Assembly: GCA_938003855.1 (NCBI GenBank)
Contig: CALKXD010000238.1
Span: forward strand, 1 to 38,961
Source: an uncultured Granulosicoccaceae bacterium
GTDB taxonomy: Bacteria; Pseudomonadota; Gammaproteobacteria; Granulosicoccales; Granulosicoccaceae
Length of the DNA stretch: 38,961 bases
Direction of reading: 5' to 3'
The notes under the pieces are model-generated. The model saw only the letters and a list, made by a program, of their open reading frames with translations, did no database searches and had not been told where the DNA came from. Shown piece by piece: positions 15,778-24,612 of this stretch (positions are counted from its first letter, which is position 1; the number at the start of each line of letters is the position of its first letter). Made by a program: the position numbers and the translations under genes.

Positions 15778-17009
15778 GCCTGCTCGACTTCCAGCTCCTG
15801 CGCCAGCAGCGCTTTGGTTCGCCCGACAATGCACTCTAGACCGCCAAGCAGCCCCGCGTAGCGTCCAGCCGACGGCGGTGGTTGCGATGGCAGACTGCGG
15901 ATTGCTTCGATCATGGCATCGACCGAACTGCCGTCGAGCTTGTCATCGAACATCCGCACCAGGCCTAACTCCTGTGCACGCGACGCTCTGATGTATTGCT
16001 CGAGTCGCGGCACCGTGCGCGGTACGATTACCGCCGGCACATCGCAGGAGAGAATTTCACAAAAAGTGTTGTAGCCGCCCATCGCAACGACGCCCTGAGC
16101 CCCGGCCATCAGGCTCTCCATACGTGAATCAAAACCCACATTCATGACGCGCCCGTTGAGGTTCGCCACGCGACGTTCAAAATCGGCGCGGGCATCACCG
16201 GTCAGGAACGGACCGTAGACCAGTAATGCGGCCGGTGTGAGGGTGGGGTCTTTTTCGTAGGCAAGCAACACTTGATCGACCATCGCCGCGCCGTCGCCGC
16301 CTCCGCCCGGCGTCACTAAAATATACGGCGCTTCAGGCATTTCGTCACGCGTCACCGCCTCACGCCGCAGATAGCCGGTCCAGACCATGCGCCGCTTAAC
16401 GCTCTCTGACAACGGCAAGCCCTCTGTCGGGTCGTAGACGGATTTTAATCCATACACCCAGATTTCATGGTAGTACTTTTCCATTGCCTGCACCGCCCCT
16501 TTACGCTCCCACTCCTCAGCCAGCAGGTCGGGGCCATCGAGCACATCGCGCAGACCTAGAATCAGTTTTGTGTTGCCCTTTTTGTGCAGCCATTCCAGCG
16601 CTGGACGCAACTCGCCGCGAAAACCAGTCGGTTCTTTATCGACAACGATGATGTCTGGCATGAAGAGCTCCACCAGAGACTTAATCAGACCAGCCCGGAT
16701 GACGGTAGTTTCTTCGATGTCAAAACTGAGCTTTTCGGAGACGTAAGAACCGTCTGAGCGCTTGGTGACGCCCGGCAGCCGGACGTAGTCGACACGCTCG
16801 GGAAAGGTAAATCGACCGGCAACCGGTGACCCGGTGATAATCAGTGCCGACATTTGATCGTCGGAGGCGGTTAACGCGGCTGCCATGGTTCGGGAGCGAC
16901 GCAGATGACCCAGACCGAAGGTATCATGACTATAAAAAAGCACCCGCGGTGCACGCGGCTCCCGGCTGGAATTTGCGGCACGACCGGACGGGTTATTCGA
17001 AAAAGCCAT
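15774..17009 (-). CDS. COG4671-like predicted glycosyltransferase, first gene of the glycan operon
   Basis: A GT-B glycosyltransferase of 411 aa of the MurG-related COG4671 type. VLFYSHDTFGLGHLRRSRTM (about 23-42) contains the glycine-rich acceptor loop, and VTPGGGGDG, MNVGFDSRMESLM and VAMGGYNTFCEILS form the donor site. ATG 17009 is preferred over GTG 17021 because AAGG lies about 5 bases upstream. It leads a run of eight minus-strand genes ending at 8372, with 4-bp overlaps early and short gaps later. The 234-base divergent gap to the MscS gene (17010-17243) should hold its promoter, but I see no consensus boxes. It is a paralogue of the gene at 11601-12737. Confidence 0.88.
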   Translation of the reverse strand: MAFSNNPSGRAANSSREPRAPRVLFYSHDTFGLGHLRRSRTMAAALTASDDQMSALIITGSPVAGRFTFPERVDYVRLPGVTKRSDGSYVSEKLSFDIEETTVIRAGLIKSLVELFMPDIIVVDKEPTGFRGELRPALEWLHKKGNTKLILGLRDVLDGPDLLAEEWERKGAVQAMEKYYHEIWVYGLKSVYDPTEGLPLSESVKRRMVWTGYLRREAVTRDEMPEAPYILVTPGGGGDGAAMVDQVLLAYEKDPTLTPAALLVYGPFLTGDARADFERRVANLNGRVMNVGFDSRMESLMAGAQGVVAMGGYNTFCEILSCDVPAVIVPRTVPRLEQYIRASRAQELGLVRMFDDKLDGSSVDAMIEAIRSLPSQPPPSAGRYAGLLGGLECIVGRTKALLAQELEVEQA

Positions 17010-17243
17010 GCTGCCTTGCACTCACAAAAAATGTAGAATGAGATCAGCGGATGTGTAGCCACCAGACCCACTCCGACATAACCTCTCACAGACCAGGCAG
17101 ATACCCGGACGACAATCCCGACGTGCCCTGTCTCAACGATAGTCAAATATGGCTTGTCTCTGCGCATGATATCTGCAACGGGCCGAATAGCCAATCAGTG
17201 CCCCTGTGTACTGCCAGACTTCAGCTTATCGGAGCCCGGGTAA

Positions 17244-19679
17244 ATGCGCGATCGCTCCGTATTTCATTGTAAAGGATATAAATTAAAAATGCGGTGTTTA
17301 GCAAGATTAACAACCGTGGTCCTGATGTTGAGTCTGGGCGCTTTTACCGCTCTAAACACTGTCGCTATCGCACAGACGTCAACCGGTAGCGCTCAGAACA
17401 GCACCGACACGGCCACCGCAGCCGGATCTGATGCATTCGTCTCAGAGTTAATTTCCGCCGCCGGGCAAAGCGGCATGCGCGTCATCGTTATCGACAGCAC
17501 GCCGCAAGCAGACAAGCCAGCGGCGCATACACCCGACGATCCCGGCCCGATGCAAATGACGCCTGGCAGCGGAGCATCGCTGATGAAGGTGCAGTCGCAG
17601 GTTCTTGAGTTCCGCCAGATCCTGAAGGCCAAGGTCGAACAGCTACCAACATCCATTGAAACAACCAAAACCGAGGTAAAGCGCAAGAGCCCCACCGGTG
17701 ACTACCACCCCTATTTGCGAGCGTTGTACTGGTCACTGCTGCTGCTGATGTTTGGTGCATTCGTCGAGCGGGAAATCTACATCAAGCGCATTGTTGCACG
17801 CTGGCTGGAACCTGACCTGCAAGACAACCCTACCGGTTATCTGGAAAAAATACCGCTGCTGATCAAGCGCGCACTGCTGAAAGTGGTCGGCATTATTATC
17901 TCGATGGTAGTTGCCTTCTTTTCCGGGTCGCTATTTTTCCCCGGCACGCCGCCGGAATCGATCCAGTTTACTATCGCGATAATCTACCTGACCTATGCCG
18001 CAAGCCGGCTTCTTGCCATAATCTGGCGTTTGATATTGGCGCCCTACCTCTGCCAGTACCGCATTCCGCATTTTTCAAACGCAGACGCCCGCAAGCTCTA
18101 CTACTGGCTGTGGGTCGTATCGTCGATCAACATCCTGATGATCATGATCGGCGCCTGGGTTGGTGAGCTCGGCGGCAAGAGCCACATTCATGCATCACTG
18201 GCATCAATATTCGGTGCCGTGATCGCGCTGCTGAATATCCTGCTGGTCATCGTCAACCGCAAGGCGATATCCAGAGCGATACGAGGCGGTAAACCGATAC
18301 TCGCAACCGGTGCACTATCGAGACTGTTGTCAAAAGCCTGGTTACCTGTTGCCATTATCTATTTTGTCTTCTCCTGGCTCGAAATGACCTATCGGGTGGT
18401 GCTGGCAAAGCCTCTGGCGACCCCGCTAATTGCAGGCGCCTATGGCATTCTGATCGCCATCATCTGCGTTTATGCACTGATCAACTATTTCATCGAGCGC
18501 TTTTTTCAAAAGGAAAAACGCTACGTCAGGCTGCAACCTGATGACACAGACACAGACACACAAGCAAACCCATCGGAAACAGAAACCGCCTCCCCTGCGC
18601 TGGACGCCACCACCGAGACCATTATTGTCAGGCACCCGCTCACCACCTATGAAGATCTGGCACGAAGGGTAGCGGGCATACTGGCGGTACTGGTTGGCCT
18701 GTGGTCACTGACGCAGATCTGGAAATTCGACAGCACCATGATGCAAAACTCGACAGCGCAGCGCAGCGTTGACGGTATCGCAATTCTATTCATTGGCTAT
18801 ATCGTCTACCACATCGTGCGTATCTGGATAGACAATAAAATTCAAGAGGAAGGTGGCGATACCGTGCTCGCCCCCGGGGATGAAGGTGGCGCCAGCGGTG
18901 CCAGCAGACTGGCCACCCTGCTGCCGCTGTTTCGTAACTTTATGCTGGCAGTCATATCTCTGTCGGTTATCTTCAGCGCGCTGCTCGAGATGGGCATCAA
19001 CGTCAGCCCGCTATTTGCCAGTGCCGGCGTCGTCTGTCTGGCTATTGGCTTCGGCGCGCAGACACTGGTACGCGATATATTCTCCGGTGCGTTTTATCTG
19101 TTCGATGACGCCTTCCGCCGTGGCGAGTACGTCGATATCGGCAGCGTCAAAGGTACAGTCGAAAAAATCTCGGTGCGATCATTTCAGTTGCGCCACCACC
19201 TGGGTCCGCTGCACACCATCCCATTTGGTGAAATCCAGTCACTGACCAACTATTCGCGAGACTGGGTGATGATGAAACTGCCTCTGCGACTCACCTACGA
19301 CACCGACCCCGAACGCGTGCGCAAGCTGATCAAAAAGCTGGGGCAGTCGCTAATGCAGGACCCGGTCATCGGCGACACCTTTCTACAGCCACTGAAGTCT
19401 CAGGGTGTCATCGAGATGCAGGACTCCGCGATGATCGTGCGGGTAAAATTTATGGCCAAGCCCGGTGACCAGTGGGTGATCCGCAAGCGGGTTTTTCAGG
19501 AGATCAGAGACTTGTTCCACCGCGAGGGCATCAAGTTTGCGCACAAAGAAGTAACCGTGCGCCTGGCCGGCGATGTGCCGCAGAATTTAACCGAGCAGCA
19601 AACCAAAGCGATCACCGCCGCCGCATTGGACGACAATGAAGACGACGAAAATCAATCGAGCTCCGGTGATGATCGATAA
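17244..19679 (+). CDS. Large MscS-family mechanosensitive channel
   Basis: An inner-membrane mechanosensitive channel of 811 aa, well above the 286 aa of E. coli MscS. A signal peptide ends near VAIAQ (about residue 45), a periplasmic segment follows to about 155, then multiple transmembrane helices. The pore-lining TM3 lies in VVCLAIGFGAQTLVRDIFSG (about 595-614), followed by the MscS beta domain with VDIGSVKGTVEKISVRSFQL and the mixed C-terminal domain. The Asp/Glu/Gln-rich tail is also found in large MscS paralogues. ATG 17244 has GGAG 9 bases upstream; ATG 17289 would give a tidier signal peptide but has a poorer site. The gene overlaps the FkbM gene, so both are likely expressed together. 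Confidence 0.93.
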   Translation: MRDRSVFHCKGYKLKMRCLARLTTVVLMLSLGAFTALNTVAIAQTSTGSAQNSTDTATAAGSDAFVSELISAAGQSGMRVIVIDSTPQADKPAAHTPDDPGPMQMTPGSGASLMKVQSQVLEFRQILKAKVEQLPTSIETTKTEVKRKSPTGDYHPYLRALYWSLLLLMFGAFVEREIYIKRIVARWLEPDLQDNPTGYLEKIPLLIKRALLKVVGIIISMVVAFFSGSLFFPGTPPESIQFTIAIIYLTYAASRLLAIIWRLILAPYLCQYRIPHFSNADARKLYYWLWVVSSINILMIMIGAWVGELGGKSHIHASLASIFGAVIALLNILLVIVNRKAISRAIRGGKPILATGALSRLLSKAWLPVAIIYFVFSWLEMTYRVVLAKPLATPLIAGAYGILIAIICVYALINYFIERFFQKEKRYVRLQPDDTDTDTQANPSETETASPALDATTETIIVRHPLTTYEDLARRVAGILAVLVGLWSLTQIWKFDSTMMQNSTAQRSVDGIAILFIGYIVYHIVRIWIDNKIQEEGGDTVLAPGDEGGASGASRLATLLPLFRNFMLAVISLSVIFSALLEMGINVSPLFASAGVVCLAIGFGAQTLVRDIFSGAFYLFDDAFRRGEYVDIGSVKGTVEKISVRSFQLRHHLGPLHTIPFGEIQSLTNYSRDWVMMKLPLRLTYDTDPERVRKLIKKLGQSLMQDPVIGDTFLQPLKSQGVIEMQDSAMIVRVKFMAKPGDQWVIRKRVFQEIRDLFHREGIKFAHKEVTVRLAGDVPQNLTEQQTKAITAAALDDNEDDENQSSSGDDR

Positions 19680-20493
19680 GCACAGTGACTCAACCGGGTT
19701 CAGCGCCACCACCAGTCGCTTTCACCAACACGGCATAGCGCAGGAGGGCAAAGCCTACAAAAAGCGCTCACATGCCGCGCTGGTGGCGACTTTCTTCGAT
19801 GTTATTGATCGAATGTCCGTAACCACAACGCTTGAGATTGGAGCCTTTCAGGCTGAGGTCTCACGTCGCTTCATCGCGCAAGCGTCAGGCAGAGTGGCAC
19901 TGGCGGTGGAAGCCAACCCGTACAACTACAACAAGTTCAAGCCCTCCCTTGAGGCCGCCGGAGTGCTCTATCATCATGCCGCCGTACAGGACCACGAGCG
20001 CACCTGTGAGTTGCAACTGCACGTCACCGACATAGATGTAGAAAACGGCTATATTCGCGGTAATAACTCTTTGCTCAAGAGCGAGGCCAGGCCACAAACC
20101 CGCGCAGTCCCGGTACCGGGAACCACGCTCGATACACTGGTTAACCGCTACGTTGAATCAGGCGCTCTGCCCGACCCCGCCCACGCACACCCGGTGCTGT
20201 GGATAGATGTCGAGGGGGCACTCGATCTGGTCATCAAAGGTGGCCGGCAGACAATAACCAACAGCCTCGTCATTTTTGCCGAAGTAGAAACCGAGCGCTT
20301 GTGGAACAACCAGGCCACCTTCCCTGAGATCGCCGCACAGCTCGATAAGCTGGGTTTTTTTCCGTGGCTTCGCGATTGCGAATACGAACCAGAACAATTT
20401 AACGTTCTGTTTGCCAACCGGGCGCTCATGGACAAAAACCTTCTCAGTGAGCTCAGCACGGCATTCTATAACGAGCTGCAACCGGCCGGTTGA
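19669..20493 (+). CDS. FkbM family methyltransferase
   Basis: A SAM-dependent O-methyltransferase of 274 aa. Motif I is TTLEIGAFQAEVSRRF near residues 45-60, followed by ALAVEANPYNYNKF with the acidic residue that binds the SAM ribose. TTLDTLV and LWIDVEGALDLVIKGG are the FkbM family signatures. FkbM proteins methylate hydroxyl groups on sugars or polyketides. ATG 19669 gives an 11-base overlap with the MscS gene; ATG 19636 would give a 44-base overlap, and neither has a strong ribosome site. It converges on the GNAT gene 53 bases away. It may methylate the glycan made by the neighbouring operon. Confidence 0.85.
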   Translation: MIDKHSDSTGFSATTSRFHQHGIAQEGKAYKKRSHAALVATFFDVIDRMSVTTTLEIGAFQAEVSRRFIAQASGRVALAVEANPYNYNKFKPSLEAAGVLYHHAAVQDHERTCELQLHVTDIDVENGYIRGNNSLLKSEARPQTRAVPVPGTTLDTLVNRYVESGALPDPAHAHPVLWIDVEGALDLVIKGGRQTITNSLVIFAEVETERLWNNQATFPEIAAQLDKLGFFPWLRDCEYEPEQFNVLFANRALMDKNLLSELSTAFYNELQPAG

Positions 20494-20546
20494 TCAGCCG
20501 CTTCAGCTGATAAGCCACATGACGGCACGCCACGACTGGCGGCTTG

Positions 20547-21416
20547 TCAGTCCAGTTTTAGATCCAGCAACTGCAGCTCACTATAGAGGTGGTCAACCTC
20601 CCAAGGCTCTACCCGCTCAGAGCTGAAGTACCGTGGCACCGGCAGTGCATCACGACTGGCATCAGTGCCTGGCGCTGTCACAAAGCGGCCATCCGCCGCC
20701 AGCACTGACGGGATATCAGGTAACAGTGTATCCGCCAGAGACTGCGCACAGGCCGAAAAATGCACATAATCACTCGCGTACATGAGGTCATACCAGGTGA
20801 CGTGCTCAGCTTTTCGCTTTATCGAAAAAAACAGCAGGTTTGCTACACCATCAGCCAACAGCAGATACGGTGTCAGCGGCAGTGGCGCCATATCATCCAG
20901 AATAATCTGTTCATGTGTCGCGACCTGCGCACGTATCTCCGGTGGGTCTGACACCAGGGTAAGCGACGGCGTTTTTTTCTTTCGCCACAGATAGCGATGA
21001 TCCTCCAGCACCCGCAACCCGACTGCATCCTGAATCGCCAGCGGCTTGGGTGAGTTGGTCAGAGTGGCGTAAGTCATCGCCGGGTCGGCAATTGACGCGG
21101 CCAGCATCTCACGCCCCAGCCCCATACCGCGCAGAGATCGATCCAGATACCAGGAGCTCATGCTGACCATGCGCTCCATGCGTCGCCCGCGACTCTCGCT
21201 ATTGAGCAAGCGGTCCGAATACACCATGCCGCAAAAACCCAGCACCTGACCGTCGGCATCAACGATTCGACCATAGTCGGGTTTGTCGTCAAGCCACCGG
21301 TAGGTCATCAGCCTGCGCCAGCGGGCCAGTGGGATTTTGGGGTTCATTTTGCCATGCAACAACTGGCAGATACCGTCTATGTCTGCTTCCTGCGCAGCGC
21401 GCACAACAGGCTTCAT
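20547..21416 (-). CDS. GNAT-superfamily acetyltransferase-like protein
   Basis: A protein of 289 aa. The N-terminal 150 residues fit a GNAT fold: VRAAQEADIDGICQLL, VLGFCGMVYSDR, and the acetyl-CoA pyrophosphate loop region SLRGMGLGREMLAAS (about 95-109). The C-terminal half is unrecognised and may be a second, degenerate GNAT repeat. The start overlaps the stop of the deacetylase at 21413-22183 by 4 bases (ATGA). Pairing with a deacetylase suggests that this module exchanges N-acyl groups on an amino sugar, which is an inference. It ends 53 bases from the FkbM gene, convergently. Confidence 0.72.
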   Translation of the reverse strand: MKPVVRAAQEADIDGICQLLHGKMNPKIPLARWRRLMTYRWLDDKPDYGRIVDADGQVLGFCGMVYSDRLLNSESRGRRMERMVSMSSWYLDRSLRGMGLGREMLAASIADPAMTYATLTNSPKPLAIQDAVGLRVLEDHRYLWRKKKTPSLTLVSDPPEIRAQVATHEQIILDDMAPLPLTPYLLLADGVANLLFFSIKRKAEHVTWYDLMYASDYVHFSACAQSLADTLLPDIPSVLAADGRFVTAPGTDASRDALPVPRYFSSERVEPWEVDHLYSELQLLDLKLD

Positions 21417-22183
21417 GCGTTTATTCCAAACACGCTACGAACATCATCACACCAGTGTGCTGCCGGATGCCTGTTGATGCATTGCACCAGCTGCTCACTA
21501 AACAACCAGCCTTCTTCATCCATGTCTATATGGTGGGTTAAAAAACCGGTGGGCTCGCTGGTATCAACGGTGCCGTTGCGCCGTGCGTGCAAATGCTCAA
21601 CCAGTTGATTTATCGTTTTTTGCTCACCTTTGAATGTCGCGCCGGTCTTCCAGCGGATCAAATCGCAATGTGAATTTACCGTCGCAAAGTCAGCGCAATG
21701 GTCACCGGCCGCACGCGGCCCAAAGCGCGACACACCGGCAAAGCCGCGGGCTTTAATCGGTGCCAGCAACGCCGGGTCCAGACGATTCCATGGCGGCACA
21801 ATAACTGGAATAAAGTCATCCCTGAAGAGTGCTTCAAGGCGCAGCCTGCCGGCGTCAAGATCGTCCAGTACGGCCTGTTCTGCGCGATGCAAACCAAGCT
21901 CCCACGCACCGAGCCCCTGACCGCGTGCCGCATGATTGGTGTGTGAATAACCGTGCTGCGCTACCACCACGTGTGCGGCATCAGCCACCGCGCTCGCCAG
22001 TGTCGGCCCGGTGTTGGCTGGTATAACCGCCAGCAGCAATCCGGTGGTTTCAGTGGCAGCGAACAATCGATCCAGTATCGGGCCCGGTGCCACGGCATCG
22101 TCATCACGCCACCACAGGGTGGCGGCTTTGCCGCAAGCCGACCAGGCGTCGAGTTCAGTGTTAAGTGTGTGCCAGGGATCCAT
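21413..22183 (-). CDS. Polysaccharide deacetylase-like protein (second paralogue)
   Basis: A protein of 256 aa with the same divergent NodB motifs as 10811-11551: WWRDDDA (about 22-28), QHGYSHTNH (about 75-83) and VPPWNR. No signal peptide is seen. The start at 22183 is chosen because the preceding 56 codons of the open frame are not protein-like and the family begins just before a W-x-x-L-x-x-E-L-D-x-W segment, as here; no strong Shine-Dalgarno site is visible. The 209 bases between it and the permease gene (22184-22392) hold no gene I can support. It overlaps the GNAT gene by 4 bases. Confidence 0.8.
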   Translation of the reverse strand: MDPWHTLNTELDAWSACGKAATLWWRDDDAVAPGPILDRLFAATETTGLLLAVIPANTGPTLASAVADAAHVVVAQHGYSHTNHAARGQGLGAWELGLHRAEQAVLDDLDAGRLRLEALFRDDFIPVIVPPWNRLDPALLAPIKARGFAGVSRFGPRAAGDHCADFATVNSHCDLIRWKTGATFKGEQKTINQLVEHLHARRNGTVDTSEPTGFLTHHIDMDEEGWLFSEQLVQCINRHPAAHWCDDVRSVFGINA

Positions 22184-22392
22184 AATTGCGCTGTTGAAAA
22201 ACCGAAAGGCAATCATACTCCATGTTGGCCCAATCCGGACCAGCCGATATTGCACAGGCTTTACAGCATCTATAGGTCGCTGTGCGACAATCGTCCAGCC
22301 AGCAGCCAACAGCGCCCTCACGCCAACGCGGCTGGTTCGGGCACTTGTCACCTGACAGCGCCTCGGGCGTCAGCGCAACACCCGTCTGTTAT

Positions 22393-23547
22393 CTAGGACT
22401 GGTAGGGGTCGAGGGAATCCCGCAAACCATCCCCAAGAAAATTGAACGCCAGTACAACCAGAATGATTGGAATCATCGGGATGGCGGTCCACGGATAAAT
22501 TTCTATCGCCGCCAGGTTCTGTGCATCGTTCAACATCACGCCCCAACTGACCGCCGGTGCGCGTAGCCCCAGCCCCAGAAACGACAACGCCGTCTCACCG
22601 AGAATCATCGCCGGTATCGACAACATCGCACTGGCAATCAAGTGGCTGGAAAAGTTAGGCAGCATATGTCGCCGGATAACACGCGACGGTCTGGCCCCCA
22701 TCATCTCCGCGGCCTGCACATAGTCTTCTTCGCGAAGGCTCAGAAATTTTGCCCGCACCGCTCGTGCCAGTCCCGGCCAGTCGAGCAGACCCAGAATAAT
22801 AGAAATAATAAAAAACACCGCCACCGGCCCCCAGTGCGACGGCACCGCCGCCGACAGTGCAAGCCACAGCGGCAGCTCCGGGAGTGACCGCAGAATTTCG
22901 ATCAGCCGCTGGATGGTCCAGTCAGTACGGCCACCAAAGTAACCCGCCAGACTGCCAAATAAAATACCCAGCGAAAAAGACACACAGATACCGATAAGAC
23001 CAACAGTCAGCGACAATTGCGCGCCGTATAGAATACGTGAAAACACATCGCGGCCTAGTCGATCAGACCCGAATAAAAATACCGTGGCATCGCCCGGCGC
23101 GCAAAACAGATGGCGTGTCGATTTAATCAACCCGAACAATCGATATTCGCCACCGTGACAAAAGAACTCCAGCGGCACAGGGTCTGATGTGTCCTGCTGG
23201 TAGGTCCAGCGGAAATTTTCCAGATCGGCTGTCGCGATGGTTTTATAAACGTGCGGGCCGATAAAGCGCCCCTCGTGCATAAACGATATAGACTGCGGCG
23301 GCGCATACAGATGGTTGGCATCACGCTCTTTGGCGGTATAGGGCGCGATAAACCCTGCGAACGGTAACATCACATACGACAGCAGTAAAAACAGGCCCGA
23401 GATCAGCCCAAGCTTGTGCTTTTTAAAGCGCCGCCAGATGAGCACCCAGCCGGGTGCATCGAGCTCCGGGTGATCAAGCTGCAGTGCTTCCTCGTCAGGG
23501 TTGTATGGCGCATCATCAATGTAGCGCCCATCCGGTAGAATACTCAT
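22393..23547 (-). CDS. Oligopeptide-type ABC importer, permease protein (OppC/DppC-like)
   Basis: Inner-membrane permease of 384 aa. TM1 is near residues 48-70; a periplasmic loop of about 100 residues follows, then five helices. FGSDRLGRDVFSRILYGAQL is the DppC/OppC entry signature, and EDYVQAAEMMGARPSRVIRR is the EAA loop that docks on the ATPase. The long first periplasmic loop, longer than in OppC, is found in YejE-like and oligosaccharide-type members. The start overlaps the stop of the partner permease by 4 bases. It is the last importer gene of the minus-strand set. Confidence 0.92.
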   Translation of the reverse strand: MSILPDGRYIDDAPYNPDEEALQLDHPELDAPGWVLIWRRFKKHKLGLISGLFLLLSYVMLPFAGFIAPYTAKERDANHLYAPPQSISFMHEGRFIGPHVYKTIATADLENFRWTYQQDTSDPVPLEFFCHGGEYRLFGLIKSTRHLFCAPGDATVFLFGSDRLGRDVFSRILYGAQLSLTVGLIGICVSFSLGILFGSLAGYFGGRTDWTIQRLIEILRSLPELPLWLALSAAVPSHWGPVAVFFIISIILGLLDWPGLARAVRAKFLSLREEDYVQAAEMMGARPSRVIRRHMLPNFSSHLIASAMLSIPAMILGETALSFLGLGLRAPAVSWGVMLNDAQNLAAIEIYPWTAIPMIPIILVVLAFNFLGDGLRDSLDPYQS

Positions 23548-24572
23548 CGTTCGCGCGCGCCAAATCGGATACGCGGATCAAGCAGTACCAGCAACAGATC
23601 AGACACCATGGTCCCTATCAGCGTCAGCGCCGCCACAAACAACAATACGAAGCCAGCTAAAAACTGATCCTGCGACTTCAGGGCGGCCAGCAAAGCCGGG
23701 CCAATGGTCTGCAGGCCCAGCACCACCGACACCAGCACCGAGCCGGAAATCAAAGATGGAATTAAATTGCCGATGTCGGCCACAAACGGATTAAACGCAA
23801 CCCGCAAGGGGTACTTGGTCAACAGCTTCGCCGGCGGCACCCCTTTCGCCCAGGCGGTGGTGACATAGGGCTTGTTGAGCTCGTCCAGCATATTCGCGCG
23901 CAGCCGCTGCATCATTGCCGCAGCACCGGCGGTGCCAATCACAAAGGTGGGTACGATCAGGTGCAGCAGCACTGATTTGATCTTATCAAGGCTCATCGGC
24001 TGGCCTTCGAATTCGCTAGCCATCAGGCCGCCAATCGGCAGATTGAAATACTTATTGCCGTAATAAAACAAGATAAGCGCCAGCAGAAAATTGGGCGTGG
24101 CCAGACCCAGGTAGCCGACGAACGAGGTGACATAATCTACCCAGGTACGCGACCTGGCCGCCGCCAGCACGCCGAGCGGCAATGCCACCAGATAAACAAA
24201 CAGTACAGCCACCAGGTTGACCATTATAGTCATCCACAAGGCACTGCCGACTACTTCGGACACCGGCTTGTTGAATTCAAACGACCAGCCGAAGTCCCCC
24301 TGCAAAATACCAGAGAACCCGTGTGGTCCCGGCCAGACACCCAGCCAGATCAAATACTGCTCCGGCAATGAGCGATCCAGAGCATATTCGTGCCGCAGAA
24401 ACTCTGCCTTGGCAACCCCTGACTCCTGACCGGTTGAACGCAACTCGGCAATCTGGTTACTGAGGTAGTCACCGGGTGGGAGATTAATAATAAGGAAGAT
24501 CAGCGCCGACACCAGCAACAGTGTCAGCATCATGGTGGCGACCCGCCGCACGGCAAATTTTAAAATATCCAT
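23544..24572 (-). CDS. Oligopeptide-type ABC importer, permease protein (OppB/DppB-like)
   Basis: Inner-membrane permease of 342 aa with an N-terminal helix (FAVRRVATMMLTLLLVSALI), a periplasmic region and five further helices. The EAA loop lies around RANMLDELNKPYVTTAWAKG, and FNPFVADIGNLIPSLISGSV is typical of DppB relatives. ATG 24572 is preferred over GTG 24587 because AAGG precedes it by 6 bases. It follows the binding-protein gene by 40 bases and overlaps the second permease by 4. The transported compound is unknown: a peptide, a muropeptide or an oligosaccharide would all fit the family. Confidence 0.92.
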   Translation of the reverse strand: MDILKFAVRRVATMMLTLLLVSALIFLIINLPPGDYLSNQIAELRSTGQESGVAKAEFLRHEYALDRSLPEQYLIWLGVWPGPHGFSGILQGDFGWSFEFNKPVSEVVGSALWMTIMVNLVAVLFVYLVALPLGVLAAARSRTWVDYVTSFVGYLGLATPNFLLALILFYYGNKYFNLPIGGLMASEFEGQPMSLDKIKSVLLHLIVPTFVIGTAGAAAMMQRLRANMLDELNKPYVTTAWAKGVPPAKLLTKYPLRVAFNPFVADIGNLIPSLISGSVLVSVVLGLQTIGPALLAALKSQDQFLAGFVLLFVAALTLIGTMVSDLLLVLLDPRIRFGARER

Positions 24573-24612
24573 TAGCGGCCTTGCCACTCAATCAGGGCGG
24601 TTTCAACGCCCA

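Noticed and set aside
22184-22351. N-terminal extension of the deacetylase at 21413-22183
   Set aside because: The preceding 56 codons are not conserved in character, and the paralogue begins shortly before the Asp motif.
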